Source of the DNA: Cellulomonas sp. HZM
Lineage (GTDB): Bacteria; Actinomycetota; Actinomycetes; Actinomycetales; Cellulomonadaceae
Direction of reading: 5' to 3'
Length of the DNA stretch: 64,000 nucleotides
NCBI RefSeq assembly: GCF_000708885.1
Contig: NZ_JEOE01000011.1
Span: 1 to 64,000, forward strand
The notes beneath the pieces were generated by a model. That model ran no database searches. It worked only from the letters and a program-made list of their open reading frames with translations, and was not told the DNA's origin. The number at the start of each line of letters is the position of its first letter. The stretch's first letter is position 1. Of the stretch, positions 24,437 to 35,501 are shown piece after piece. Position numbers and translations under genes: made by a program.

Positions 24437-24886
24437 TCAGCGCTCCCGCTCGTAGGCGGTCAGCAGGTCGATGCGCCGCTGGTGGCGCTCGCCCCGGCTG
24501 AACGGCTCGGCGAGGAACGCGTCGACCAGCTCGGTGGCCTCGTCGACCGAGTGCTGACGAGCGCCGATGGAGACGACGTTCGCGTCGTTGTGCTGACGGG
24601 CCAGGCGCGCGGTGTCGAGGTTCCACGCGAGCGCGGCGCGCACGCCGTCGACCTTGTTGGCCGCGATCTGCTCGCCGTTGCCCGAGCCGCCGATCACGAT
24701 GCCGAGCGAGCCGGCGTCGGCGACGACGGCCTCACCCGTCTCGAAGCAGAACGGCGGGTAGTCGTCGGACTCGTCGTACCCGTGCGCGCCGTGGTCGGCG
24801 ACGTCGTGCCCCGCCGCTCGCAGGTGCTCGACGAGCGCGACCTTGAGCTCGTAGCCGGCGTGGTCGGAACCGATGTGGATGCGCAT
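24437..24886 (-). CDS. rpiB: Ribose-5-phosphate isomerase B
   Basis: A 149-aa enzyme interconverting ribose 5-phosphate and ribulose 5-phosphate in the pentose phosphate pathway. The N-terminus MRIHIGSDHAGYELK holds the phosphate-binding Asp-His, and GIVIGGSGNGEQIAANKV is the anion hole loop. NVVSIGARQHS is also conserved. Actinobacterial RpiB lacks the active-site Cys of the E. coli enzyme and uses Glu instead; GSGNGEQ fits that. The ATG at 24886 is chosen over an in-frame one six codons upstream because it starts the conserved beta-strand. Confidence 0.95.
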   Translation of the reverse strand: MRIHIGSDHAGYELKVALVEHLRAAGHDVADHGAHGYDESDDYPPFCFETGEAVVADAGSLGIVIGGSGNGEQIAANKVDGVRAALAWNLDTARLARQHNDANVVSIGARQHSVDEATELVDAFLAEPFSRGERHQRRIDLLTAYERER

Positions 24887-24933
24887 GCGCCCATCCTGCC
24901 GCACCCGGACCCGTCCGTGTCGGTACGGATCCG

Positions 24934-24939
24934 TAGGCT
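24934..24939 (+). promoter_or_regulatory. -10 element for leaderless M13 peptidase gene
   Basis: TAGGCT fits TANNNT and ends six bases before the ATG at 24946, so transcription should begin at the start codon itself. There is no Shine-Dalgarno before this ATG, which supports leaderless expression. Confidence 0.5.
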
Positions 24940-24945
24940 GTGCCC

Positions 24946-26922
24946 ATGACGAGCCCCGCGCCGCGCAGCGGCATCGACCTGACCGCCCTCGACCCCGCCG
25001 TCCGCCCGCAGGACGACCTCTTCCGGCACGTCAACGGCCGCTGGGTGGCGGCGCACGAGATCCCGGCCGACCGCGCGATGGACGGCTCGTTCCGCGCGCT
25101 GCACGACCAGGCCGAGGAGCAGGTGCGCGACATCATCACGGACGCGGCGGCCACGGCCGACGCCGACGGGGTCGAGGCGAAGATCGGCGCCGTGTACGCG
25201 AGCTTCATGGACACCGAGGCGATCGAGGCCGCGGGCACGGCGCCGCTGCGGACCGACCTCGCCCTCGTCGAGGCGGCGACGTCGCAGGCGGAGCTCACGG
25301 GTGCTCTCGGCGCGCTGCAGCGCACGGGCGCGGGCGGGGCCGTCGGCTTCTGGATCGACAACGACGCCAAGGACCCCGAGCGGTACGTCGTCTACCTCTA
25401 CCAGTCGGGCCTCGGCCTGCCCGACGAGTCGTACTACCGCGACGAGCAGTACGCCGCGGTGCTCGAGGCCTACGGTCCGCACGTCGAGCGGATGCTCACG
25501 CTCGCCGGTGTCGCGGACGCAGCCGACGCCGCCGCTCGCGTCGTGGGGCTCGAGAAGAAGCTCGCGGCGGGGCACTGGGACGTCGTGAAGGACCGCGACG
25601 CCGACCTGACGTACAACCCGACGACGCTCGCCGCGCTCGCCGCGTCCGCGCCCGGGTTCGACTGGCACGCGTGGGCCGTCGCGCTGGGGGCACCGGCCGG
25701 CTCGCTCGACCAGGTCGTCGTCCGCGAGCCGTCGTTCGCCGAGACGTTCGCAGCGCTCTGGCAGTCGGAACCTGTCGAGGACTGGAAGGCGTGGCTCACC
25801 TACCACGTGGTCAGCGACCGTGCGCCGTACCTGACCGACGAGATCGTGCAGGCCAACTTCGACTTCTACGGCCGCACGCTCACCGGTGCCCAGGAGGTGC
25901 GCGACCGCTGGAAGCGCGGCGTGGCGCTCGTGCAGGGCGTGCTGGGCGAGGCGGTCGGCAAGGTCTACGTGGAGCGGCACTTCCCGCCCACGCACAAGGA
26001 GCGCATGGACGTGCTCGTCGCCAACCTCGTCGAGGCGTACCGCGAGTCCATCACCGCCCTGGACTGGATGGGTGAGGAGACGCGCGTCAAGGCGCTCGCC
26101 AAGCTCGACGCGTTCACGCCGAAGATCGGGTACCCCGTGCGCTGGCGCGACTACGACGCTCTGACGGTGCAGGCCGGCGACCTCGTCGGCAACGTCAGGC
26201 GCGCCAACGCGTTCGAGCAGGACCGCGAGCTCGCGAAGATCGGCCGGCCCATCGACCGCGACGAGTGGTTCATGACGCCGCAGACCGTCAACGCGTACTA
26301 CAACCCGGGCATGAACGAGATCGTCTTCCCGGCGGCCATCCTGCAGCCGCCGTTCTTCGACGCGGATGCCGACGACGCGGTCAACTACGGCGGGATCGGT
26401 GCGGTCATCGGCCACGAGATCGGGCACGGCTTCGACGACCAGGGCTCGAAGTACGACGGCGCCGGCCGGCTCGAGGACTGGTGGACCGCCGAGGACCGCG
26501 CCGAGTTCGAGAAGCGCACGTCGGCGCTCGTCGCGCAGTACGACGCGTTCTCTCCCGCACAGCTCGACGGCTCGCACCACGTCAACGGGGCGCTGACCAT
26601 CGGCGAGAACATCGGCGACCTGGGCGGGCTGTCGATCGCGCTGACGGCGTACCGCATCGCACTGGGCACGCCGCTCGAGGACGCACCGGTGATCGACGGC
26701 CTCACGGGCGTGCAGCGCGTGATGCTGGGCTGGGCCCAGGTGTGGCAGTCGAAGGGTCGCGACGAGGAGGTCGTCCGTCGCCTCGCCACCGATCCGCACT
26801 CCCCCAACGAGTTCCGCTGCAACGGCGTGGTCCGCAACGTCGACGCGTTCTACGACGCGTACGACGTCCAGCCGGGCGACGCGCTGTACCTCGCTCCCGA
26901 GGACCGGGTGCGTATCTGGTGA
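24946..26922 (+). CDS. pepO: M13 family metallopeptidase (neprilysin/PepO type)
   Basis: A 658-aa zinc endopeptidase of the neprilysin family. The zinc site is HEIGH (residues 490-494) with the third ligand Glu554 in ENIGDLGG. The substrate-binding NAYYNPGMNEIVFPAAILQPP segment precedes it. The N-terminal M13_N domain is present and no signal peptide or TM helix is seen, so it should act in the cytoplasm like other actinobacterial PepO-type enzymes. The start ATG 24946 lies directly after a -10-like element. The final TGA overlaps the GTG of the YchJ-like gene. Confidence 0.93.
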   Translation: MTSPAPRSGIDLTALDPAVRPQDDLFRHVNGRWVAAHEIPADRAMDGSFRALHDQAEEQVRDIITDAAATADADGVEAKIGAVYASFMDTEAIEAAGTAPLRTDLALVEAATSQAELTGALGALQRTGAGGAVGFWIDNDAKDPERYVVYLYQSGLGLPDESYYRDEQYAAVLEAYGPHVERMLTLAGVADAADAAARVVGLEKKLAAGHWDVVKDRDADLTYNPTTLAALAASAPGFDWHAWAVALGAPAGSLDQVVVREPSFAETFAALWQSEPVEDWKAWLTYHVVSDRAPYLTDEIVQANFDFYGRTLTGAQEVRDRWKRGVALVQGVLGEAVGKVYVERHFPPTHKERMDVLVANLVEAYRESITALDWMGEETRVKALAKLDAFTPKIGYPVRWRDYDALTVQAGDLVGNVRRANAFEQDRELAKIGRPIDRDEWFMTPQTVNAYYNPGMNEIVFPAAILQPPFFDADADDAVNYGGIGAVIGHEIGHGFDDQGSKYDGAGRLEDWWTAEDRAEFEKRTSALVAQYDAFSPAQLDGSHHVNGALTIGENIGDLGGLSIALTAYRIALGTPLEDAPVIDGLTGVQRVMLGWAQVWQSKGRDEEVVRRLATDPHSPNEFRCNGVVRNVDAFYDAYDVQPGDALYLAPEDRVRIW

Positions 26923-27323
26923 CCTCGAGCTCCTCGCGGTGCCCGTGCTGCAGCGGCCTCACGTTCGAGGAGTGCTGCGGCCCGGTGCACCGCGGGGAGC
27001 GGGCCGCAGCGACGGCCGAGCAGCTCATGCGGTCCCGCTTCAGTGCGTTCGCGCTCGGCGACGCCGACCACCTGCTGCGCTCGTGGCACCGCAGCACGCG
27101 CCCCGACCGTCTCGAGCTCGACCCCGACGTGCGGTGGTACCGGCTCGACGTGCTCGCGACGAGCGCGGGCGGCCCGTTCGACGCCACCGGAGCCGTGGAG
27201 TTCGAGGCCTTCCACCGTCCGACCCGGCGCGGCGACGGCGAGCCCGGCTCGCTGCGCGAGCTCAGCCGCTTCGTGCGGGGCGACGAGGGCTGGCAGTACG
27301 TGGACGGGGACCTGCGAGGCTGA
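26919..27323 (+). CDS. YchJ family (UPF0225) SEC-C motif protein
   Basis: A 134-aa protein with the YchJ layout. The Cys cluster CPCCSGLTFEECCGPVH at the N-terminus probably binds zinc as a SEC-C-like motif. A NTF2-like domain follows with AEQLMRSRFSAFALGD and the family stretch EFEAFHRP. GTG 26919 overlaps the stop of the M13 peptidase gene (GTGA), so translation is likely coupled. Function is unknown in all species; a link to protein quality control has been suggested from the SEC-C motif only. Confidence 0.88.
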   Translation: MTSSSSRCPCCSGLTFEECCGPVHRGERAAATAEQLMRSRFSAFALGDADHLLRSWHRSTRPDRLELDPDVRWYRLDVLATSAGGPFDATGAVEFEAFHRPTRRGDGEPGSLRELSRFVRGDEGWQYVDGDLRG

Positions 27324-27332
27324 CGCGCGCGC

Positions 27333-27872
27333 CTACGTCGCGTTGCCGACCTTCTCCCACGAGGCGCGCGAGAGCCGGAAGCCGTCGCCCTTGCCGTTGA
27401 CGCACGTGACGCCGTCGGTCGCGCTCGTGCAGGTGTAGTCGCCCGCGTTAGCGGACATCCCGTACTCGAGCACGGGTACGTCGGTCGCGACGGCCCTCGT
27501 GGTGGTGGACGACGACTGGCACGGGAACGACACGTCGCTGCCGTGCAGGGCCATGACGTGCCCGCGCTCGCCGTCGCAACCGTTCGCCTTCGGCTGCGAG
27601 TACGTGTAGCTCGCGATCGTGCACGTCACACCGTCGTCCTGCATGACGCACCCGATGTTGCGGCTCGGCAGGCCGAACTGCGTCGGCCCGTCCGCCGTCC
27701 CGCTCGCACCTGTCGTCGCGGGCGCGCCGGGCGTCGACGTGGACGGCGGCCCGGACGGTCCCTGCCCCTGCGGGGACCCCCCGCCGGACGTCGTGACGGC
27801 GATGACCACGAGCAGGAGCACGAGCACGACGTCGACCACGAGCCACGTGCGGGTGGTTCGCGTCCAGGTCAT
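27333..27872 (-). CDS. Membrane-anchored protein with DUF6636-like Cys-rich domain
   Basis: A 179-aa protein. An N-terminal TM segment (WLVVDVVLVLLLVVIAVTT) is followed by a Gly/Pro/Ser/Thr spacer and an extracytoplasmic domain with six Cys residues. The domain begins FGLPSRNIGCVMQDDGVTCTIASY and ends YTCTSATDGVTCVNGKGDGF. The Asn-Ile-Gly-Cys start and paired cysteines resemble DUF6636 secreted domains of actinobacteria. The cysteines probably form three disulfides. It is convergent with the YchJ-like gene. No function is known. Confidence 0.7.
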   Translation of the reverse strand: MTWTRTTRTWLVVDVVLVLLLVVIAVTTSGGGSPQGQGPSGPPSTSTPGAPATTGASGTADGPTQFGLPSRNIGCVMQDDGVTCTIASYTYSQPKANGCDGERGHVMALHGSDVSFPCQSSSTTTRAVATDVPVLEYGMSANAGDYTCTSATDGVTCVNGKGDGFRLSRASWEKVGNAT

Positions 27873-27980
27873 GAGCTCGTCACCTCGGGGCCGGGGTCGG
27901 GGGCCGGACCAGGATCACACGGGACGAACCGGACGTGCCAACCGGCTGGTCAGCGCGCGTCCGTGACCCGTGGACGACGT

Positions 27981-28604
27981 TCAGAACCGCGGGCCGTCGG
28001 TGCGCGAGCGCTTCAGCTCGTAGAAGCCCGGCACGCGCGTCATGGCGACGAGGCCGTCGAACAGCTGCAGCGCCGCCTCTCCCGTCGGCGCCGGGGTCAC
28101 GACCGGGCCGAAGTAGCCGACGCCGTCGATCGCGACGACGGGCGTGCCCACGTCGTCGCCGACGAGCGCGATCGCCTCGGCGTGCGACGCGCGCAGCAGG
28201 TCGTCGACCTCGTCGGTGCCGCCCACCTGCGCGAGCGAGGCGGGCAGGCCGACCTCGGCGAGCGACTCCTCGATGATCGCCGCGGTGTCGCTGCGGCCAC
28301 CGGGGTGGCGACGGCTGCCCAGCGCGTCGTACAGCGGCTTGACGACGCCATCGCCGTGGTCGCGCTGCGCCGCGACGACCACGCGCACGGCTGCCCAGCC
28401 GTCCGTCATCAGGTCGACGTAGCGCTGCGGCAGGTCGTCGCGCCCCTCGTTGAGCACCGACAGCGACATCACGTGCCACCGCACGTCGACGTCGCGGTGC
28501 CGCGCGACCTCGTCCATCCACCTCGACGTCATCCAGGCCCACGGGCAGGCCGGGTCGAACCAGAAGTCGACGACGGGCGTCAGCGGGACGGCGATCTCGG
28601 GCAC
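27981..28604 (-). CDS. DsbA-family mycothiol-dependent reductase (Rv2466c type)
   Basis: A 207-aa thioredoxin-fold protein of the DsbA/FrnE group. The active-site motif is CPWAW (residues about 20-24) in FWFDPACPWAWMTSRWM, as in mycobacterial Rv2466c, a mycothiol-dependent nitroreductase. The helical insertion and the cis-Pro region DDVGTPVVAIDG are present. It begins with GTG 28604. There is no signal peptide, so it acts in the cytoplasm. Its presence implies mycothiol chemistry in the host. No operon partner is visible. Confidence 0.88.
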   Translation of the reverse strand: MPEIAVPLTPVVDFWFDPACPWAWMTSRWMDEVARHRDVDVRWHVMSLSVLNEGRDDLPQRYVDLMTDGWAAVRVVVAAQRDHGDGVVKPLYDALGSRRHPGGRSDTAAIIEESLAEVGLPASLAQVGGTDEVDDLLRASHAEAIALVGDDVGTPVVAIDGVGYFGPVVTPAPTGEAALQLFDGLVAMTRVPGFYELKRSRTDGPRF

Positions 28605-28792
28605 AGGGTCTCCTCGGTCGTGCGGACGGACGCCCCATCCTCACCCCGGACCGGCGGACGTGCAGCACTCCTCCGCAGGTCGGACACCCGCGGCCCGCAT
28701 CCCGGCTCCGACCCGACCTGCCGTCCGCGTGCTGCGTGGGATCATGGTGACCCGGCCACGAGCCGACCCCCACACGCTCGAAGGAGACCCGC

Positions 28793-31378
<2,586 letters not shown>

Positions 31379-31384
31379 GGCATC

Positions 31385-31432
31385 GACGACGACCGGCCCC
31401 CGCACCGGACGGTGCGGGGGCCGGTCGTCGTC
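31385..31432. terminator. Bidirectional terminator between pepN and GH6 gene
   Basis: A perfect 22-bp inverted repeat, starting GACGACGACCGGCCCCCGCA, with loop GGAC fills the gap between two convergent genes, whose stops lie 6 bases to its left and 20 to its right. It can terminate both. Confidence 0.88.
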
Positions 31433-31452
31433 GGTCGACTGTCAGGCGGCCG

Positions 31453-33021
31453 TCAGGCGCACGCCTGACCGTTCAGGACGTGCACGGCCGGGTTGAGACC
31501 CGCGTCCGCGCCCGTGCCGAGGTAGCCGAACGCGATCGACCTCCCGGGCGCGATCGTCGAGGTCAGCGGCACGCTCGTCGCCGTGACGACCTGACCGCCC
31601 TGCGTGATCTTCGCTCCGAGGTCGGCCTTCGCCTTCTGCGTCCCGGAGAACGCGAACGTGAGCTTCCAGCCCTTGATGGCCGTCTTGCCGGTGTTCTTGA
31701 CGACGACGCTCGAGACGAACGCGCCGTGCCACGCCTTGCTCGTGACCTGCGTGACCTTGCACGTCGGCGTCGGCAGCGCGACCTTGGCGTTCTGGACCAG
31801 CTCACGTGCGAGCTGGTCGAACCACTGCCCGGCGTCGGGGTCCTCGATCCCGCGCTCGGGGTCGGTCGGCCCTCCGGTGCCGCGGTAGCACTTGCCGTCG
31901 GACTCGCCGGGGATCTTGATCCACAGCAGCGCGTCGACGTACGCGTCGCCGGTGCTGAGCGTCGGGAGGTCGCCCAGACCCCGTCCCGGCGGGTTGCACC
32001 AGGTCTCGGCGTCGGAGTACTTGCCGGCGGGCGGCGTCCAGTAGCCCTTGCCGTTGCGGCTCGTGTCGATGACGCCGTGCTTCATGGTCGCCGGGTCCGG
32101 CGTGCGGTTCGCGTTCGCGTAGGCGGTCGCGTAGGCGGCGTCCGTGAGCGCCCACGTCGAGAAGTCGCCCGGGCTCGCCGGGTAGTACTGGCTCGCGCAC
32201 CACGCGGGCTGGTATCCCGCGTTCGTCACGAGATCGAGGCACTGCGAGATCCACGACGAGTACTTCGCCGACTGGTCCGTGGGGCCGTAGTTGGACGAGT
32301 TCACGAACCAGCCGTCGGCGCGCTGGACGCCTGCCTTGATGAGCCGGTCGGTGATGTCACCGACCGAGAGCCAGTTGGTGTTGCCGGCGTCGAGGTAGAC
32401 CTTCGTCGCCGCGTTCTTCTTGAACGAGTCGACCGCGTGGTTGAACTGCGCGTACCGGTTCGCGACGGCCGTGGCGGGGTCGGCCTCGGCCGGCTGGCAC
32501 CACTCGGCGTTGCCGTTGATGTCGGTGTTGAAGGGGATGATCCCGAGGCCGTCGGGCTCCAGGATCACGGTGGCCTTGCGGTGCCCGATCCCCGCGGCCA
32601 TCGCGTCGATCCAGGCGGCGTAGGCCGCGGTGTCGGCCGCGCCGCCCGCGGAGTACTGCGAGCAGTCGCGGAACGGCAGGTCGTAGGCGACGAGGACGGG
32701 CACCGAGCCGTCCGCGGCCGCGGAGCTCACGTAGGCGTCGACGCTCGCGCGGACCTCGGCGGGCGTGCCCTTGGTGAACCAGCGCGCGGTCGGCTGGTTG
32801 GCCATGGCGAGCGCGTCGGCCCGCGCCTGGCCGGTGCGGGAGGCCGCGGCCTGCGCCGCCGTGCCCGCGACGTCGATGTAGAGGCGGTCGGACGACGAGC
32901 CCGCGCTCGGTGCGGGGGACGTGCTCGCGCTCGAGGACGTGGCCGTCGCGAGGCAGAGCCCTGCGACGACGGCCAACGACGTGCCCGCGGTGATCGCGCG
33001 GCGGCGTACGGCTGATCTCAT
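31453..33021 (-). CDS. Secreted GH6 cellulase with C-terminal CBM2
   Basis: A 522-aa glycoside hydrolase family 6 enzyme, an inverting beta-1,4-glucanase acting on cellulose outside the cell. In order: signal peptide (1-33, MRSAVRRRAI start), GH6 catalytic domain (about 45-415) and a CBM2-like cellulose-binding module (about 422-522). Asp157 in LEPDGLG is the expected catalytic acid; Asp119 in FRDC and the WIKIPGESDG loop are also present. Endo or exo action cannot be told by eye. Oddities: the usual long Pro/Thr linker is reduced to LPTPT, and one of the usual surface Trp positions of CBM2 reads KADLGAKI instead of a Trp-Asn motif. Two LacI-type operators lie upstream, one over the start codon. 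Confidence 0.93.
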   Translation of the reverse strand: MRSAVRRRAITAGTSLAVVAGLCLATATSSSASTSPAPSAGSSSDRLYIDVAGTAAQAAASRTGQARADALAMANQPTARWFTKGTPAEVRASVDAYVSSAAADGSVPVLVAYDLPFRDCSQYSAGGAADTAAYAAWIDAMAAGIGHRKATVILEPDGLGIIPFNTDINGNAEWCQPAEADPATAVANRYAQFNHAVDSFKKNAATKVYLDAGNTNWLSVGDITDRLIKAGVQRADGWFVNSSNYGPTDQSAKYSSWISQCLDLVTNAGYQPAWCASQYYPASPGDFSTWALTDAAYATAYANANRTPDPATMKHGVIDTSRNGKGYWTPPAGKYSDAETWCNPPGRGLGDLPTLSTGDAYVDALLWIKIPGESDGKCYRGTGGPTDPERGIEDPDAGQWFDQLARELVQNAKVALPTPTCKVTQVTSKAWHGAFVSSVVVKNTGKTAIKGWKLTFAFSGTQKAKADLGAKITQGGQVVTATSVPLTSTIAPGRSIAFGYLGTGADAGLNPAVHVLNGQACA

Positions 33022-33037
33022 TGGTAGCGCTTCCAAT
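33020..33037. promoter_or_regulatory. CebR/CelR-like operator over the GH6 start codon
   Basis: ATTGGTAGCGCTTCCAAT is an imperfect palindrome centred on AGCGCT, close to the TGGGAGCGCTCCCA sites bound by LacI-family cellulase repressors (CelR, CebR) in actinobacteria. On the coding strand it contains the GGAAG ribosome binding site and reaches into the ATG at 33021, so a bound repressor would act as a roadblock or at translation level. Confidence 0.75.
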
Positions 33038-33212
33038 CTTGCCGGGCCGACGCTCCGTCGCGTCGGTCTGTCGAGGGTCGCCGGAGGTGACGTCGCAGGT
33101 CACACGACGCATCTTCGTGCCGCGTGGGTTCCCGTTCCGATCCTGCGCGGGTCCCGAGGGGGAGACGACCCGCGCCCAGTGTGCACCGTTCGCCCGGGTT
33201 CGCGCCAGAGGT

Positions 33213-33228
33213 GTGGACGCGCTTCCAC
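33213..33228. promoter_or_regulatory. Second LacI-type operator upstream of GH6 gene
   Basis: GTGGACGCGCTTCCAC has matching GTGGA/TCCAC half-sites around a CG centre and resembles the site at the GH6 start. It lies about 190 bases upstream, between the malQ stop and the cellulase. Two sites at this distance would allow a DNA loop across the promoter. Confidence 0.55.
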
Positions 33229-33263
33229 CCGAACGTGCGCCGAGGCCGTCGGGACGTGCGGGT

Positions 33264-35390
33264 TCAGGAGCCGAGGACCGCCGCGAGCGAGCGCAGCCGC
33301 GCGTTCGTGAACAGGTCGTCGACCAGCACGAGGGTGCCCGAGGAGTCCGCGAGCGGGACCTTCCAGTTGGGGTACTCCTGGTCCGTCCCCGGCTGGTTCT
33401 GCGCGCGCCGCTCCCCCACCGCGTCCACGAGCCCGACGCCGAGCAGCACCGCGGGCGTCGCCATGACGTACCGGTGCAGCGCCTCGACCACCTCACGTTC
33501 CGACGGGTCGTCACCGAGCAGCCCACGCTCGCGCACCGCGGCGAGCATCCGCTCGCGCTCGGCGTCAGCCGCGGCGCGAACCACCGGAACGGGATCGGTC
33601 AGCAGACCCAGTCGCTCGCGGATCGCGACGTGCTCGCCCGCGAGGTACCCCGCGGTGGGCGGCAGGTCGTGCGTCGTGACGGTCGCCAGCACGAGCCGTC
33701 GGTAGTCCTGCGGTGCGAGCGGCCCGCCGTGCAGGTCGTGCTCGAACCACAGCACCGACGTGCCCAGGACACCCCGCTCGCTGAGGTAGTCGCGCACCCA
33801 GGGCTCGACCACGCCGAGGTCCTCGCCGATGACGATCGCGCCCGCGCGCTGCGCCTCGAGCGCCAGGATGCCCACGAGCGCCTCGTGGTCGTAGCGCACG
33901 TAGGCGCCCTCGTCGGCCCCCGCGCCCTCCGGGACCCACCACAGCCGGAACAGGCCGATGACGTGGTCGATGCGGATGGCCCCCGCGTGCCGCAGGACGG
34001 TCCGCAGCATGTCCCGGTACGGCCGGTAGCCCGCGCGGGCCAAGGCCTGCGGGTGCCACGGCGGCTGGGACCAGTTCTGACCCTGCTGGTTGTACATGTC
34101 CGGCGGGGCGCCCACGGTCGCGCCGCGCACCAGCACGTCGCCGAGCGCCCACACGTCCGCGCCCGCGGGGTGCACGCCCACCGCGAGGTCGTGCATGATC
34201 CCGATCGCCATGCCGGACTCGCGCGCCGTGCGCTGGGCCACCGCGAGCTGCTCGTCGCTCACCCACTGCAGCCAGGTGTGGAAGGCAACCCGGTCCGCGA
34301 GCGCCTCACGCTCCGCGGCGACCGCGGGCGACGCGGGGTCCTCGAGCTCGGTCGGGATCGTCTCCGCGCCGTACTTCTCGGCGAGAGCGCTCCACAGCGC
34401 GAACGTCTCCAGCCCCGGTCCCTGCTCGGCGACGAACGCGTCGAACGCGACCTGGCGTGCTGCCGGGAGCGGCACGGTGAAGATCACCTGCAGCGCCGCG
34501 AGCTTGGCCTCCCACGCGGCGTCGCGGTCGATCGGGCCCGGGTCCGTGTCGAGCGCCACGACGGGCTCCGCGGCCCACTCGACGAGCGAGCGGTCGGCCG
34601 ACGAGAGGTACGCCGCCTCGGGGATCGCCTCGGGACGGACGTACAGGGGGTTCACGAACCGGCGGGTCGTCGGCAGGTACGGCGACGGCGTCATGGGGAC
34701 CGCCGGCTCGGCGGCGTGCAACGGGTTGATGAGCAGGAAGTCCGCGCCCACGTCGCCTGCGAGCACCCCGAGGTCCGCGAGGTCGACGAGGTCGCCGACG
34801 CCCCACGACCGACGGGACCGCACCGAGTAGAGCTGCGCCATGAGGCCCCACATGCGCCCGTGCTCGAGCTCGGGCGGGAGCTCGAGCCGGTCCGGCGTCA
34901 CGACGAGCACGCAGCGCGCACGCGCACTCGGGCCGTCGGCGCGCAGCTCGTGCCAGCCGAGCGGCAGGTCGGACGGCACGGTGAACGACGCCCGCCCCAC
35001 CATGCGGCCGTCGACCGAGCGGGGCGCGACGTAGACGTCGGCCTGCGGGACGTCCCGCCGGCCTCCCCCGACCTCGGGGTCGAGCTCGATCCACACCGAC
35101 ACCGGGTCGCCGTCGGTCACGTGCACGGGGACGTGCACGGTGCGACCGCTGCGCACGACGACCACGGGCGGCAGCACGCGCCGCCACGGCTGGTCGTCCA
35201 CGTGGGCCAGGGCGACGTCGATGCGCTCGGGCGACGACGCATCGACCCCGAGCGCCCGCAGGACGTTGCGCAGCGTCGTCGCGGACGCCGCCTTGAGCTC
35301 GCCGTGGAAGCCCCAGTGGTCGGGCGCGACCCCGTGCGCCGCCGCGAGGCGGAGCAACGATTCGGAGGGCACGTCGTTCTCGTCGACCAC
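33264..35390 (-). CDS. malQ: 4-alpha-glucanotransferase (amylomaltase, GH77)
   Basis: A 708-aa disproportionating enzyme that moves alpha-1,4-glucan segments to glucose or maltodextrins. The GH77 barrel has the nucleophile Asp475 in IRIDHVIGLFRLWWVPEG, acid/base Glu523 in IGEDLG and the TTHDLPP transition-state Asp. An N-terminal beta-rich domain of about 160 residues precedes it, typical of actinobacterial MalQ. Start GTG 35390 gives the family's length; the reading frame is open far upstream only as antisense of the next gene. It is divergent from a prolyl oligopeptidase (111 bases between starts) and lies upstream of the GH6 cellulase on the same strand. Confidence 0.95.
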   Translation of the reverse strand: MVDENDVPSESLLRLAAAHGVAPDHWGFHGELKAASATTLRNVLRALGVDASSPERIDVALAHVDDQPWRRVLPPVVVVRSGRTVHVPVHVTDGDPVSVWIELDPEVGGGRRDVPQADVYVAPRSVDGRMVGRASFTVPSDLPLGWHELRADGPSARARCVLVVTPDRLELPPELEHGRMWGLMAQLYSVRSRRSWGVGDLVDLADLGVLAGDVGADFLLINPLHAAEPAVPMTPSPYLPTTRRFVNPLYVRPEAIPEAAYLSSADRSLVEWAAEPVVALDTDPGPIDRDAAWEAKLAALQVIFTVPLPAARQVAFDAFVAEQGPGLETFALWSALAEKYGAETIPTELEDPASPAVAAEREALADRVAFHTWLQWVSDEQLAVAQRTARESGMAIGIMHDLAVGVHPAGADVWALGDVLVRGATVGAPPDMYNQQGQNWSQPPWHPQALARAGYRPYRDMLRTVLRHAGAIRIDHVIGLFRLWWVPEGAGADEGAYVRYDHEALVGILALEAQRAGAIVIGEDLGVVEPWVRDYLSERGVLGTSVLWFEHDLHGGPLAPQDYRRLVLATVTTHDLPPTAGYLAGEHVAIRERLGLLTDPVPVVRAAADAERERMLAAVRERGLLGDDPSEREVVEALHRYVMATPAVLLGVGLVDAVGERRAQNQPGTDQEYPNWKVPLADSSGTLVLVDDLFTNARLRSLAAVLGS

Positions 35391-35487
35391 ACCCCGATCC
35401 TGCCAGAGGCCCAGGCCACGGCGCAGGACGAGGCAACCCGGCGCGGGTCGAGGCCGGGTGCGACGACGCGGCGTCGCGAGCTCGTCG

Positions 35488-35493
35488 TAGCCT
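35488..35493 (+). promoter_or_regulatory. -10 element for S9 peptidase gene
   Basis: TAGCCT lies eight bases before the ATG at 35502, with no Shine-Dalgarno between. Transcription would start at or just before the start codon, so the gene is probably leaderless. Confidence 0.4.
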
Positions 35494-35501
35494 TGCGGAC
35501 C

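Noticed and set aside
33021-35501. Long plus-strand extension in front of the prolyl oligopeptidase
   Set aside because: It is antisense to malQ and low-complexity; the family start is ATG 35502.
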